A stretch of 64,000 nucleotides of DNA from Skermanella mucosa (GTDB taxonomy: Bacteria > Pseudomonadota > Alphaproteobacteria > Azospirillales > Azospirillaceae). The notes beneath the pieces were generated by a model that was not told the origin of the DNA, searched no databases, and saw nothing but the letters and a program-made list of their open reading frames with translations. Position 1 is the first letter of the stretch. The number at the start of each line of letters is the position of its first letter. A program made the translations under genes and the position numbers. The stretch is from NCBI RefSeq assembly GCF_016765655.2, contig NZ_CP086106.1:3771001-3835000 (forward strand). The letters are read 5' to 3'. This document shows positions 53,034 to 62,375 of the stretch, one piece after another.

Positions 53034-53873
53034 ATGAGCATCGTCACGCGCTTCGCCCCCAGCCCGACCGGGCATCTCCACCTGGGCCACGCCCATTCCG
53101 CCCTGTTTGGCTGGCACGCGGCCGTCGACCACGGCGGCCGCTTCCTGCTGCGGATAGAGGATATCGATCCGGTCCGCTGCCGGCCGGAGTTCGAGCGCGA
53201 CCTGATCGAGGACCTGGAATGGCTCGGCCTGGATTGGCCCGGACCGGTCCGGCGCCAGTCGGAGTACCTGGAAGACTATCGCGCGGCGCTGGAGCGCCTG
53301 GACCGGATCGGGGTGACCTATCCCTGCTTCTGCACGCGCCGCGAGATCGACGAGGAGATCGCGCGCGCCGGGCACGCCCCCCATGGACCGGACGGCCCGC
53401 TCTACCCCGGCACTTGCCGGAGCCTCACGCCCGGGGAGCGAGCGGACCGCATCGCCCGGGGCATGCCGTTCGCGGTCAGGATCGACGTCGCCCTTGCGTC
53501 GGAACTGACGGGTCCGCTCACCTGGCATGACCGCGCCGCCGGAACGGTCCCGGCCTCGCCGGGAGTACTGGGCGACGCCGTCCTGGCGCGGAAGGACGTG
53601 CCGACCAGCTATCACCTCAGCGTCACCGTTGACGACCATCTGCAAGGCGTGACGCTGGTGACCCGCGGCGAGGACCTGTTCTTCGCGACCCACCTTCACC
53701 GGCTGCTCCAGGCCCTGCTGGGATACCTCCCGCCGGAGTATCATCACCACGGGTTGCTGACCAACGAACGCGGCGAACGGCTCGCCAAGCGCGACAAGGC
53801 GGTCTCGCTTCGAGCGCTCCGCGCCGCAGGCAGGACGCCGGCGGAAGTCAGGGCAATGGCGGGCTTCCCATAA
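53034..53873 (+). CDS. gluQ: Glutamyl-queuosine tRNA(Asp) synthetase
   Basis: 279 residues. A short paralogue of glutamyl-tRNA synthetase lacking the anticodon domain. TRFAPSPTGHLHLGHAHSA is the HIGH motif; ERLAKRDKAVSLR replaces KMSKS. The zinc site CFCTRREID ... YPGTCR is present. It attaches glutamate to queuosine-34 of tRNA(Asp). The ATG giving MSIVTRF is used; an in-frame GTG six codons earlier is less likely. Confidence 0.94.
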   Translation: MSIVTRFAPSPTGHLHLGHAHSALFGWHAAVDHGGRFLLRIEDIDPVRCRPEFERDLIEDLEWLGLDWPGPVRRQSEYLEDYRAALERLDRIGVTYPCFCTRREIDEEIARAGHAPHGPDGPLYPGTCRSLTPGERADRIARGMPFAVRIDVALASELTGPLTWHDRAAGTVPASPGVLGDAVLARKDVPTSYHLSVTVDDHLQGVTLVTRGEDLFFATHLHRLLQALLGYLPPEYHHHGLLTNERGERLAKRDKAVSLRALRAAGRTPAEVRAMAGFP

Positions 53874-53897
53874 GCGGGGACCTACGCCAAAGGGGCG

Positions 53898-54752
53898 CTA
53901 AAGCGGGCGGCGCAGGCCCATTACCAGATCCAGATAGTCTGGCTGCTCGGGCTTCAGGTAGCCGTGGCGCACCAGGAAGTCGATGATCACCAGGTTCACG
54001 TTGAACTTGAAGTCGTCGCTTTCGCGGACCCGCGCGGCCACTTGGTCGAGCGGCCACAGCATGAATTCCTCGACCTCGCCGTCCGTGTTCCGCGGCTTGA
54101 AATCCTCGGCCACTTCGAGGTCATAGACGAACAGGGTGTCGGGCTTCAGCCCGGCTTCGGTCTCCATCAGGTAGGATACCGCGCCCACGGGAACGGCGCG
54201 CCGGGCCAGGCCCGCCGACAGGCCGGCTTCCTCCTCCGCCTCCTTCACGAGGTTCTCGTCGAGCGACAAACCGTAGGGTTGCCCGCCGGCGACCAGGTTG
54301 TCCAGCTTGCCGGGGGCGATCCGGCGATCGGTCGCGCGCTTGCCGATCCAGAGATGCAAGCCGTCAGGCCGCCGGACGAAGCCGTTGACGTGGAGCCCGA
54401 AGGAGCGGATGCCGAAGAAGGCGACCGCCGACCGGTCGATCTTCAGCAGCGGCTCCGCTCCCCAGGCGGTCACCACGGGATAGGCCTCGCGGCGGAGACG
54501 CTGGATCGTGCCGTCGGCGACCAGGGCGTCGAGGACGCGAGCCATGGCTTCGGACCGGGACTCGAACGTATCGAGAGTCTCGCGCAACGAAACCATGTCC
54601 GGCCGGACATCGAATACGTCGCCGAAGCGGGCGAGATGGTCGGCCAGGGCGTGGCGCACCCAACCCACCCGGTCCTCCGCCACCCGAAAGGGGCGGAAGC
54701 CTGTGAGGTCATGGGTATTGCAGGCGCTGATGTGATGCAGGTAACTCGTCAT
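53898..54752 (-). CDS. Nudix hydrolase with DUF4743 N-terminal domain
   Basis: 284 residues. The Nudix box is GGQPYGLSLDENLVKEAEEEAG, with Lys for the usual Arg and Leu where Glu is common; the catalytic EAEEEAG is intact. The N-terminal DUF4743 region (GFRPFRVAEDRVGWVRHALADHL) is found in proteins related to the eukaryotic thiamine-pyrophosphokinase-linked Nudix enzymes. Possible role in cleaning damaged cofactors; not proven. Confidence 0.9.
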   Translation of the reverse strand: MTSYLHHISACNTHDLTGFRPFRVAEDRVGWVRHALADHLARFGDVFDVRPDMVSLRETLDTFESRSEAMARVLDALVADGTIQRLRREAYPVVTAWGAEPLLKIDRSAVAFFGIRSFGLHVNGFVRRPDGLHLWIGKRATDRRIAPGKLDNLVAGGQPYGLSLDENLVKEAEEEAGLSAGLARRAVPVGAVSYLMETEAGLKPDTLFVYDLEVAEDFKPRNTDGEVEEFMLWPLDQVAARVRESDDFKFNVNLVIIDFLVRHGYLKPEQPDYLDLVMGLRRPL

Positions 54753-54809
54753 AGGCGGATTAAACCCCCGCCCACGGAGTTCGTCACGCTGTTTTATCCG
54801 GTGCGGCGC

Positions 54810-55127
54810 CTATTCCGCGGCGGCGCGGAACCGCTCGGACGTCAGCACCGTGACCACGTCGGGGATCTGGCGGAGGCAGGCGGCGACATAGTCCGCCTCG
54901 CTCCGCACCATGCCGTGCATCTGCAGGTCGATGATCAACTCGTCGTCCCGGACTCCGCCGACCCGGCTGTGCCAGGAAGTCGGTACCAGTCCGCGCTTGG
55001 CGAACAGTTCGAGCACGCGCGGCATCACGCCGGGATCGGCCGATGCCTGCACCGAGAAGCAGGCGGTCGTGTCGGCATCGTAGGGGCGGGTTTCGGCACC
55101 GGGTGCCGACAAGGTGGGCATAGCCAT
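54810..55127 (-). CDS. Small ACT-domain protein
   Basis: 105 residues. TACFSVQASADPGVMPRVLELFAKRGLVPTSWHSRV has the ACT-domain beta-alpha pattern with the Pro-Gly turn seen in regulatory subunits such as IlvN. YVAACLRQIPDVVTVLT forms the second half. It is probably a small-molecule sensor. No amino-acid biosynthesis enzyme is adjacent, so its target is unknown. Confidence 0.72.
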   Translation of the reverse strand: MAMPTLSAPGAETRPYDADTTACFSVQASADPGVMPRVLELFAKRGLVPTSWHSRVGGVRDDELIIDLQMHGMVRSEADYVAACLRQIPDVVTVLTSERFRAAAE

Positions 55128-55324
55128 GGGGGGCTGTCCTTCAAGCGGTATCGTCAGGGCGAGTCAGCGGTCGAGTACTCCCGGCCCTCAGGAGAGGACC
55201 GGGCCGCTAATTCGCGAGATGATCGCTATGAGGGCTGCCACTTGCATGGACCGGACCATACGGGGCTCGGCCGAGGCCGGTCAAGTGCCATGCTGACGCA
55301 GCCGATATGCGCCGCGGCAAAGGT

Positions 55325-56650
55325 TCAGTCGCCCCGGGTCCGCTCGACGCCGAGCAAGCCGGTCGGGCGCATCACCAGCACGGCGATGAGGACGGCGAAG
55401 ACGGCGATGTCCTTGAACGCCATCGGGAACCAGGCGGCCCAACCGGTTTCCAGCGCCGCGATCAGCAGTCCGCCCAGGAAGGCGCCCGGAACAGACCCGA
55501 TGCCGCCGACGATCGCCGCGGCCAGCGCCTTGAATCCCAGCAGCGTGCCCATGTACGCATTCACCCCGCCGTACTGCAATGCCACGATGAAGCCCGCGGC
55601 ACCCGCGCAGGCGGCTCCCAGGGCGAAGGTGGCCCCGACCGTCCGGTCGGTGTCGACCCCCAGCAGTTCGGCCATCGCCATGTCGTCGCTGCAGGCCCGG
55701 TTGTCGCGCCCGAACCCCGTGCGCCGGAGCATCCACCAGAGGCCGCCGGAGCACGCGACGGTCAGCGCCATGGCCAGCAGCTGTCCGACCGAGATCGTGA
55801 CGGAGAAGCCCTCGGCACCGGCCAGGGTGAGCCGGCCCGTCAGCACCGGGGCCAGCCAGCGGTCGCGGCTGCCCTGGAGCAGGCGCGCCGCCTCCTGGAG
55901 CGCGATGGACAATCCGATCGCGGCGATCAGCGGGATCTGCGTCGGCGTGCGCCGCAGGGGGCGGAACACCAGCCGCTCGACCGACCAGCCCTGCCCCGCC
56001 GTGAGTGCCACCGCCGCCAGCAGTACCAGCGGCAGGACACCCCATCCGGCGCCTCCCAGACCCATGAGGACGACGGCCGAGATCACGGTCTGATAGGCCC
56101 CCAGCATCATCAGCTCGCCGAACGCGAAGTTGATCCGCCCGATGATGCCGTAGACCAGCGAGAACCCGACCGCCAGCAGGGCATAGATGCAGCCGAGCAC
56201 GGCGCCGTTGACCGTCTGCTGAAGCGGATAGAGCCAAGCCAACCCCCGCTGCTCTACCATGGGGTTCGCAGGAATGGCTGACGGTTGTTCGACGGCGGGC
56301 GCGCCCCTTTCCAGGGCGAGCCAGCGCTTCAGGAAGAACAGGCGCAGGCCGGTCACTTCCCCGTCCTGGCTGGTGGCGACACGGGTCAGCTCCAGCGGGG
56401 CGTTCTCCACCCGTCGCGGAGAGAACCGGCAGGCGATCCAGCGCGCTTCCCCGTCGGTCGTCCTGTACCCGACGACCACGCCATCGGGATCGGAGGGATC
56501 CGACTCCGGCGGTCCGACGAAGACCCGGGCCATGTCGGGCTCGAAGGCGCCGATCGCCCGGCGGCAGGTCTCGACTTCGCCCGGATCGGGTCCGCAGCCG
56601 GCGAGCAGCAGGAGGAAGGCGAGCGACGGAAGCAGCGATCGGACAGGCAT
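55325..56650 (-). CDS. LivH-type branched-chain amino acid ABC permease with a lipoprotein-like N-terminal extension
   Basis: 441 residues. The first 130 are unusual: SLLPSLAFLLLLAGCGPDPG is a signal with a lipobox (LLAGC), followed by a soluble segment of about 100 residues (FEPDMARVFVGPPESDP, ARWIACRFSPRR). From about residue 145 the LivH permease begins (TVNGAVLGCIYALLAVGFSLVYGIIGRINFAFGELMMLGAY) with eight or so helices, GVDTDRTVGATFALGAACAG and GGIGSVPGAFLGGLLIA. No partner permease, ATPase or binding protein is beside it inside the window. Confidence 0.87.
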   Translation of the reverse strand: MPVRSLLPSLAFLLLLAGCGPDPGEVETCRRAIGAFEPDMARVFVGPPESDPSDPDGVVVGYRTTDGEARWIACRFSPRRVENAPLELTRVATSQDGEVTGLRLFFLKRWLALERGAPAVEQPSAIPANPMVEQRGLAWLYPLQQTVNGAVLGCIYALLAVGFSLVYGIIGRINFAFGELMMLGAYQTVISAVVLMGLGGAGWGVLPLVLLAAVALTAGQGWSVERLVFRPLRRTPTQIPLIAAIGLSIALQEAARLLQGSRDRWLAPVLTGRLTLAGAEGFSVTISVGQLLAMALTVACSGGLWWMLRRTGFGRDNRACSDDMAMAELLGVDTDRTVGATFALGAACAGAAGFIVALQYGGVNAYMGTLLGFKALAAAIVGGIGSVPGAFLGGLLIAALETGWAAWFPMAFKDIAVFAVLIAVLVMRPTGLLGVERTRGD

Positions 56651-56750
56651 ACGGTCGGGATTCCACCAATGCGCTGGCCATGTCCGGATTGGCGGACCGG
56701 CGGACAGAGTTCATATCAGAGGGGGAAGTTATCCGACCAGGGGTTCCGAT

Positions 56751-57317
56751 ATGGCCTGTTCCCGATTGCCCTCGTACGGGGTGATGGCGGCACTGCTCCT
56801 GCTGGCCGGGTGCGGCGGCAGCCGGGTGGTCTCCGACACACCGAGCACGGCCTATTCCCCGCTGGAGTTCAGCGCCGCGGCCGGCGGACGCGACCTCGCG
56901 ACGGAGGTCGTCGGCAATCCGTTCGGCATGGACCAGGTCGCCTTCGGCAATTCGGTGACGGACCTGATGCAGAACCAGCATTTCGGCCCGGCGACCCGTT
57001 TCACCACCACTCCCGGCGACAGCGCCGACCCGCGATATAAGGTGGTGCTGGTGTTCAACCCGGCTGAGAACGTGCCGAATCCGCAGATCTGCGGCGGGCG
57101 CCCGATCGCGACGGATACAAGGCCCGGCCAGCCGATCCGCCTGCAGGCGGCGTTCTGCCGGGGCGGCACCCTGACATCGACCAACGGCTGGGCGCCGGCC
57201 TTGTCGTCTCCGCAGGACCCGGCGTTCCGCAGCCTGATATCGGACGCCACCTTCTCGCTGTTCCCGGTCCGGGACCCCAACGATGGCGGCGACGAGTGCC
57301 GACTCGCCGGCTGCTGA
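56751..57317 (+). CDS. Small lipoprotein of unknown function
   Basis: 188 residues. MACSRLPSYGVMAALLLLAGCGGSR is a lipoprotein signal with a LAGC lipobox. The mature part has VVLVFNPAENVPNPQICGGRPI and RLQAAFCRGGTLTSTNGWAP, and three more Cys that could form disulfides, including the C-terminal CRLAGC. No family is recognised. It is divergent from the LivH fusion gene. The frame is open far upstream, but only this ATG gives a lipoprotein signal. Confidence 0.75.
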   Translation: MACSRLPSYGVMAALLLLAGCGGSRVVSDTPSTAYSPLEFSAAAGGRDLATEVVGNPFGMDQVAFGNSVTDLMQNQHFGPATRFTTTPGDSADPRYKVVLVFNPAENVPNPQICGGRPIATDTRPGQPIRLQAAFCRGGTLTSTNGWAPALSSPQDPAFRSLISDATFSLFPVRDPNDGGDECRLAGC

Positions 57318-57342
57318 CCCGCCCCTCGGCCCGATGCGGGCT

Positions 57343-58044
57343 TCAGGAGTAGATCAGCCAGTCCCGCATCAGCGCCGTCGCGGCAAAGGGGCGCTCCAAG
57401 GTGGCCAAGTGGCCGCATTCCTCGATGACGGCGAGGCGGGCGCGGGGGATCAGGTCGGCCATCTCGACATGCATCTCCAGGGTGCTCAACGCGTCCTCCC
57501 GGCCGCACAGCACCAGGGTGGGGCTGGTGATGCCGGGCAGGTCGGCGCGGCTGTCGGGGCGGCCCATGATCGCGGTCTGCTGGCGCAGGAAGGCATCCTT
57601 GCCGACCCGCTCAGCCATGCCCATGACGGTGCCGGTCAGGGCCTCGTCCCCCGTCCGGGAGGGATGGATCAGCATCGGCAGCAGGCGGGGCGTCACGCCG
57701 CGGAATTCGCCCTGGTTCGCCAGGGCCATCAACCCGCGCCGCCGACGGCGCTGCTCGTCGGTATCGGCCCGCGCGTTGGTGTCCAGCAGCGCCAGCTTGA
57801 CGACACGGTCGGGCGCCTGCCGGGCGATCTCCAGCGCCACGTACCCTCCCATGGACAGGCCGGCGACGGCGAACCGCGGCGGCGCCGCTTCCAGCACCGC
57901 GGCGGCCATCGCCGCGACGCCGTCATGGCGGGTGAGGTCGGCGACGCTGACGTCGGCGACCTCTTCGAGATAACGGGATTGATGCGCCCACAGCGCGCCG
58001 TCGCACAGCAGGCCCGGAAGCAGGATGAGGGGAAGCTTGGTCAT
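57343..58044 (-). CDS. Alpha/beta hydrolase
   Basis: 233 residues. LILLPGLLCDGALW is the oxyanion region, the nucleophile Ser is in VAGLSMGGYVALEI, and the late EECGHLATLERP holds the catalytic His. It may be an esterase or a lactonase-like enzyme; substrate unknown. It overlaps the isochorismatase-family gene by four bases (ATGA), so the two are co-expressed. Confidence 0.9.
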   Translation of the reverse strand: MTKLPLILLPGLLCDGALWAHQSRYLEEVADVSVADLTRHDGVAAMAAAVLEAAPPRFAVAGLSMGGYVALEIARQAPDRVVKLALLDTNARADTDEQRRRRRGLMALANQGEFRGVTPRLLPMLIHPSRTGDEALTGTVMGMAERVGKDAFLRQQTAIMGRPDSRADLPGITSPTLVLCGREDALSTLEMHVEMADLIPRARLAVIEECGHLATLERPFAATALMRDWLIYS

Positions 58045-58583
58045 CGGATCAGTGGAAGAACCTTCTTGAAAGCGGGCGTGTCGGCGCGTCCCAGCCATTC
58101 GAACATGACCATTTCTGAAGTCACGATCTGGACGCCCCGGCCGCGCATCCGCTCCATGGCGAGGTCGCGGTTGAGCGGTACCCTGGACCCGACGGCGTCG
58201 GCCACCAGGAAGCAGTCGAATCCGGCCTCGACCAGTCCCAGCGTGGTCTGGAGCACGCAGACATGGGTTTCGGTCCCCGCGACGACGATCTGGCCCCGGT
58301 CGAGCCGGCGGACGCGGTCCATGAATCCTTGCTCCCGAGCCGCGCCGAAATTGATCTTCTCGACCACGGCGCCCTCCGGCATCAATTCGGCGACCGGCGC
58401 TATGGTATGGCCCAGCCCCTTGGAATACTGCTCCGTCGCCAGCACCGGAACGCCCAGTTCGGCCGCTGCCAGGAGCAGCTTCCGGATGGAGCCGACGACC
58501 GCCTCGACCTCGTGGATCGCGGTGGCAAGGCGCTCCTGGACATCGACCACGAGCAGGATCGACCGTTCCGAGTCGAGCAGCAT
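58041..58583 (-). CDS. Isochorismatase-family cysteine hydrolase, YcaC-like
   Basis: 180 residues. The catalytic triad of the family is visible: Asp in LLVVDVQERL, Lys in VVEKINFGA and Cys in GTETHVCVLQTTL. Such enzymes hydrolyse amides or vinyl ethers (nicotinamide, isochorismate, others); the true substrate is not clear. First gene of a two-gene operon with the alpha/beta hydrolase. Confidence 0.9.
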   Translation of the reverse strand: MLLDSERSILLVVDVQERLATAIHEVEAVVGSIRKLLLAAAELGVPVLATEQYSKGLGHTIAPVAELMPEGAVVEKINFGAAREQGFMDRVRRLDRGQIVVAGTETHVCVLQTTLGLVEAGFDCFLVADAVGSRVPLNRDLAMERMRGRGVQIVTSEMVMFEWLGRADTPAFKKVLPLIR

Positions 58584-58702
58584 GGCGCAGATCCTCCTTG
58601 CGGAAACCCTCGGGTGACACTATCGTCCGCGGTATTGCGAAGCCAAGCCTATCGCACCGTGCCGCGCACCGCTGAGAAAAATCGGTGCGACAATACGGAA
58701 TG

Positions 58703-58730
58703 TTGACACAATGGTTTGACTTTCCATACT
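58703..58730 (+). promoter_or_regulatory. Promoter of the DEAD-box helicase gene
   Basis: TTGACA (58703-58708, exact), 16-base spacer, CATACT (58725-58730). It lies 65 bases before the ATG. Confidence 0.5.
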
Positions 58731-58794
58731 GCCGCTCCAATCTGTGCTGCAAGCCGATAGGCTTACGCTGCTTTCTCCAACCGACACTGGCTTA

Positions 58795-60273
58795 ATGAAT
58801 TTTTCGGAAATTGGGCTCGGGCCCGAAGTCCTGCGCGCCGTCGAGGATGCGGGCTATACCCAACCGACTCCGATCCAGGAACAGGCGATCCCCTGGGTCC
58901 TTCAGGGACGGGATGTACTGGGCTGTGCGCAGACGGGCACCGGCAAGACGGCAAGTTTCACCCTCCCCATGATCGAGATCCTGGCCAACGGCCGGGCGAA
59001 GGCGCGCATGCCGCGCTCGCTGATCCTGGAGCCGACCCGCGAACTCGCGGCGCAGGTCGCCGAGAACTTCGAGACGTACGGCAAGCACCATAAGCTGAAC
59101 ATGGCGTTGCTGATCGGCGGCGAATCGTTCGGCGACCAGATCAAGAAGCTGGACCGCGGCGTCGATGTCCTGATCGCCACGCCGGGCCGCATGATCGACC
59201 TGTTCGAGCGCGGCAACATCCTGCTGAGCGACATCAAGATCTTCGTGATCGACGAGGCCGACCGGATGCTCGACATGGGGTTCATCCCGGATATCGAGCG
59301 GATCGTGGCGCTGCTTCCGAAGATGCGGCAGACCCTGTTCTTCTCGGCGACCATGCCGCCGGAAATCAAGCGGCTGGCCGACAACTTCCTGATGAACCCG
59401 CGCGAAGTGTCGGTGTCCCCGCCCGCCTCCATGGCGGAGACGGTCACCCATGCCCTGACGATCGTCCAGCCCGAGGACAAGCGGCGTGCGCTCCGCCACC
59501 TGCTCAACACCGAGGACGTCAAGAACGCGCTGATCTTCTGCAATCGCAAGCGCGACGTGGCGATCCTGCACAAGAGCCTGGAGAAGCACGGCTTCAACGC
59601 CGGGGCGCTTCACGGCGACATGCCGCAGAGCAAGCGGACGGAAACGCTGGAAGCCTTCAAGAAGGGCGAGATCACGCTGCTGGTGTGCAGCGACGTGGCG
59701 GCGCGCGGCATCGACATCGCCGGCCTCAGCCACGTCTTCAACTTCGACACGCCGCTCCATGCGGAGGATTATGTCCACCGGATCGGCCGCACCGGCCGGG
59801 CCGGCCGACTGGGCCGCGCCTTCACGATCGCCAATCCGGAAGAAGGCAAGCAGGTCGCCGCGATCTCCAAGCTGATCAAGCGGGAAATCCCGCTGATCTC
59901 GATCGACGGCATCGATCTGGCCGAGTTCGAGGAGATCTCCGACCGGCGCCGCCGGCGCCCCGCCCGCAAGGACGAGGTCCGGAAGGAAGAGCCGCGGAAA
60001 GAAGAGCCCCGGAAAGAAGAAGAGACCAGGGCAGCCCGTCCGCCGAAGTCGGAGGCCCGTCCGCGGCCGGAGCTCCGGCCGGAACGCGAGGTCCGTCCCG
60101 ACCGCGAGCAGCGCGCCGAGGGGATGCGGTCCGACCCGCCGCGGCGTGACCGCGACGACCGTCGCCGGCGCCGCGACGATGATGACGACGATGAGGTCGT
60201 GATCGGTTTCGGCGATCATATCCCGGCGTTCCTGCTGCGCCGCGCCCGGCCGATCGCCAATCCGGAAGCATAG
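58795..60273 (+). CDS. DEAD-box RNA helicase, RhlE-like
   Basis: 492 residues. Q motif in GYTQPTPIQEQAIP; motif I AQTGTGKT; Ia PTRELA; Ib TPGR; II DEAD; III SAT; V in DVAARGID; VI HRIGRTGRAG. A C-terminal tail (about residues 385-480) is highly charged, with KEEPRKEEP repeats then Arg/Asp-rich stretches, typical of RNA-chaperone tails of cold-shock and ribosome-assembly helicases. Start ATG at MNFSEIGLGPE. The Lrp-like gene follows 14 bases downstream. Confidence 0.94.
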   Translation: MNFSEIGLGPEVLRAVEDAGYTQPTPIQEQAIPWVLQGRDVLGCAQTGTGKTASFTLPMIEILANGRAKARMPRSLILEPTRELAAQVAENFETYGKHHKLNMALLIGGESFGDQIKKLDRGVDVLIATPGRMIDLFERGNILLSDIKIFVIDEADRMLDMGFIPDIERIVALLPKMRQTLFFSATMPPEIKRLADNFLMNPREVSVSPPASMAETVTHALTIVQPEDKRRALRHLLNTEDVKNALIFCNRKRDVAILHKSLEKHGFNAGALHGDMPQSKRTETLEAFKKGEITLLVCSDVAARGIDIAGLSHVFNFDTPLHAEDYVHRIGRTGRAGRLGRAFTIANPEEGKQVAAISKLIKREIPLISIDGIDLAEFEEISDRRRRRPARKDEVRKEEPRKEEPRKEEETRAARPPKSEARPRPELRPEREVRPDREQRAEGMRSDPPRRDRDDRRRRRDDDDDDEVVIGFGDHIPAFLLRRARPIANPEA

Positions 60274-60287
60274 GGGCGATCCCGGCC

Positions 60288-60530
60288 ATGCAGACCATCT
60301 TCATCATGGTCAAATGCGACCTCGGACAGGCCTACGAGGTCGCGGACCGCGCGGTGCAGGACGTGGAGCAGGTATCGGAGGTCCACTCGACCTCCGGCCA
60401 GTACGATCTGCTGATGAAGTGCTACCTGGACGACGACACGGATATAGGCCGATTCGTCACCGAACAGGTGCAGACCCTGCCGGGGGTGAAGGACACCTTC
60501 ACCCTGATCACGTTCAAGGCGTTTTCCTGA
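60288..60530 (+). CDS. Standalone Lrp/AsnC ligand-binding (RAM) domain protein
   Basis: 80 residues. FIMVKCDLGQAYEVADRAVQDVEQVSEVHSTSGQYDLLMKCY and GVKDTFTLITFKAF match the effector/oligomerisation domain of Lrp without its helix-turn-helix. Such proteins form octamers and may bind amino acids. It cannot bind DNA alone. It probably shares a transcript with the helicase gene. Confidence 0.9.
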   Translation: MQTIFIMVKCDLGQAYEVADRAVQDVEQVSEVHSTSGQYDLLMKCYLDDDTDIGRFVTEQVQTLPGVKDTFTLITFKAFS

Positions 60531-60535
60531 GGGCT

Positions 60536-60573
60536 CCGGTGACCGGCGGCCGAAGGCCTCGCGGCGTCACCGG
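60536..60573. terminator. Inverted repeat between convergent genes
   Basis: CCGGTGAC and GTCACCGG pair around a GC-rich 22-base loop that itself has GGCC / GGCC pairing. It overlaps the ggt stop codon. No T-run; a weak bidirectional terminator is possible. Confidence 0.3.
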
Positions 60574-62327
60574 CCGACCGCCAGGTTCTCGCGCCGGATA
60601 TCGGCGCCGCCCAACAACTTCCCGTCCTCCATCGCGATGATGCTGAGGCCGCTGGTCAGCTCGGTCACCGAGACGCCGTGGCCCATCCGCTCCAACTCGG
60701 CCGCAAGATCGGTGACCGACGTACCGGCTTCCAGCAGGGTCGCGGGCGCTTTTCCGTTGTTGTTCTGAAAATGCGGCAGCGCCGCTACCTGCTGCGGATC
60801 CAATCCCCAATCGACCAGCGCCACGATACTCTGCGCGACGTAGGAGATGATCGAGGAGCCGCCGGGCGACCCGAGCACGTATTTAACCTTTCCGTCCCGG
60901 TCGAACACGATCGTCGGCGCCATCGAGCTGCGCGGCCGCTTGCCCGGCTCCACCCGGTTGGCGACCGGCTGCTCCGGCGTGCCCGCCGCGAAAGAGAAGT
61001 CCGTCAGCTCGTTGTTGAGCATGAAGCCGCGCACCATGCGCCCCGATCCGAACGCGCTTTCTATGGTGGTCGTCATCGACACCGCGTTGCCGAACCGGTC
61101 CACGATCGAAACATGGCTGGTGGCGGGAACGTCGCGGTGCATTCCGTCGAGCAACCGGCCCGTCCTGAACGGCGGATCGCCGGGTTCCGCCGGCCCCATG
61201 TCACGCTCGGCGCCGATCAGGCCGGCGCGCGTCTTGAGGTACTGAGGATCCAGCAGCCCGCGTACGGGTACGTCGACGAAGTCGCCATCGGCGACGTACC
61301 TGTTGCGGTCCGCGAAGGCCAGCCGGTTGGCCTGGGTATAGAGCTGCACCGACCGCGCCGTGTTGGCCCCGGCGGCGGCCATGTCGAACGGCTCCAGCAT
61401 CGCCAGGATCTGGGCCACCGCGATGCCGCCCGATGACGGCGGTCCCATGCCGCAGACCCTGTGCTCACGGTAGACCCCGCAGACCGGGGCGCGCTCCTTG
61501 ACCCGATAGGAGGTGAAATCTTCGGAGACCATGTCCCCTGCCCGAGGCTCCCGACGAACCGTCGAGATGATGTCGTCCCGGATAGCGCCCTTATAAAAGG
61601 CGTCGGCATTGCCGTGCCGCGCCAGGGACTCGACCGACTGTGCGTAGTCCTCGTTGCGCAGCAGCGTGGCGGCCTGCTTGGGCGTTCCGTCCGGGTTGAA
61701 GAAATAGGACCTGGCGACGGGATCGTTGGGGATGCGGGTCGAAGCCTTGATCGAGTCGGCGAGACGCGGCGATATCTCGAACCCGCCGCGTGCCAGCTCG
61801 ATCGCGCGCGCCGCAAGGTCGGAAAGCGGCAGCGACCCGAAGCGGCGGTGCATCTCCTCGATCAGCTTCGGCGTTCCCGGAACGCCGGTCGAGAGCCCGC
61901 TTTCGATCGCGTCGGCCAGGGACATTCCCTCGAACCGGGCAGGCGTCGCGGCTCCCGGCGCCGTCTCCCGCGCGTCGAGGGTGATCAGCCGGTCGGCCGC
62001 CGCATCGTGATAGACAAGGAAGGCGCCTCCGCCGAGCCCGGAGGACTGTGGCTCCGTCAGCCCGAGGACGAGCTGGACCGCGATCGCGGCATCGATCGCG
62101 TTGCCGCCCCGCTCAAGGACGGCCAGACCGGCGCGCGATGCTTCCGCGTTGGCCGAGACGACCATTTCGCTTTCGGCCTCGACCAGGGGCTTCTGGCGGA
62201 AGCCGGTGGCGATTTCCGGCGGGAGCCGGTCGTTCAACTGAAGTGCCCATACCGGCAGCGTCGCCGCTACGGTGCCGACCGCGCCGGCGATGATGGATAA
62301 AACGACCTGTCTGCGCCCCCGGCCCAT
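60567..62327 (-). CDS. ggt: Gamma-glutamyltransferase
   Basis: 586 residues with an N-terminal signal (VVLSIIAGAVGTVAATLPVWA), so periplasmic. It should self-cleave before the Thr in DVPATSHVSIVDRFGNAVSMTTTIESAFGSG; the following region and GSPGGSSIISYVAQSIV are Ggt motifs. It hydrolyses or transfers the gamma-glutamyl group of glutathione. GLGGGAFLVYHD near residue 98 is the substrate-binding start. Single gene; convergent with the Lrp-like gene. Confidence 0.95.
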   Translation of the reverse strand: MGRGRRQVVLSIIAGAVGTVAATLPVWALQLNDRLPPEIATGFRQKPLVEAESEMVVSANAEASRAGLAVLERGGNAIDAAIAVQLVLGLTEPQSSGLGGGAFLVYHDAAADRLITLDARETAPGAATPARFEGMSLADAIESGLSTGVPGTPKLIEEMHRRFGSLPLSDLAARAIELARGGFEISPRLADSIKASTRIPNDPVARSYFFNPDGTPKQAATLLRNEDYAQSVESLARHGNADAFYKGAIRDDIISTVRREPRAGDMVSEDFTSYRVKERAPVCGVYREHRVCGMGPPSSGGIAVAQILAMLEPFDMAAAGANTARSVQLYTQANRLAFADRNRYVADGDFVDVPVRGLLDPQYLKTRAGLIGAERDMGPAEPGDPPFRTGRLLDGMHRDVPATSHVSIVDRFGNAVSMTTTIESAFGSGRMVRGFMLNNELTDFSFAAGTPEQPVANRVEPGKRPRSSMAPTIVFDRDGKVKYVLGSPGGSSIISYVAQSIVALVDWGLDPQQVAALPHFQNNNGKAPATLLEAGTSVTDLAAELERMGHGVSVTELTSGLSIIAMEDGKLLGGADIRRENLAVGR

Positions 62328-62375
62328 CCTGCTGCTCCTCGATTATGGCGGCCCCTTCCGACCGAAGCGTAATCG

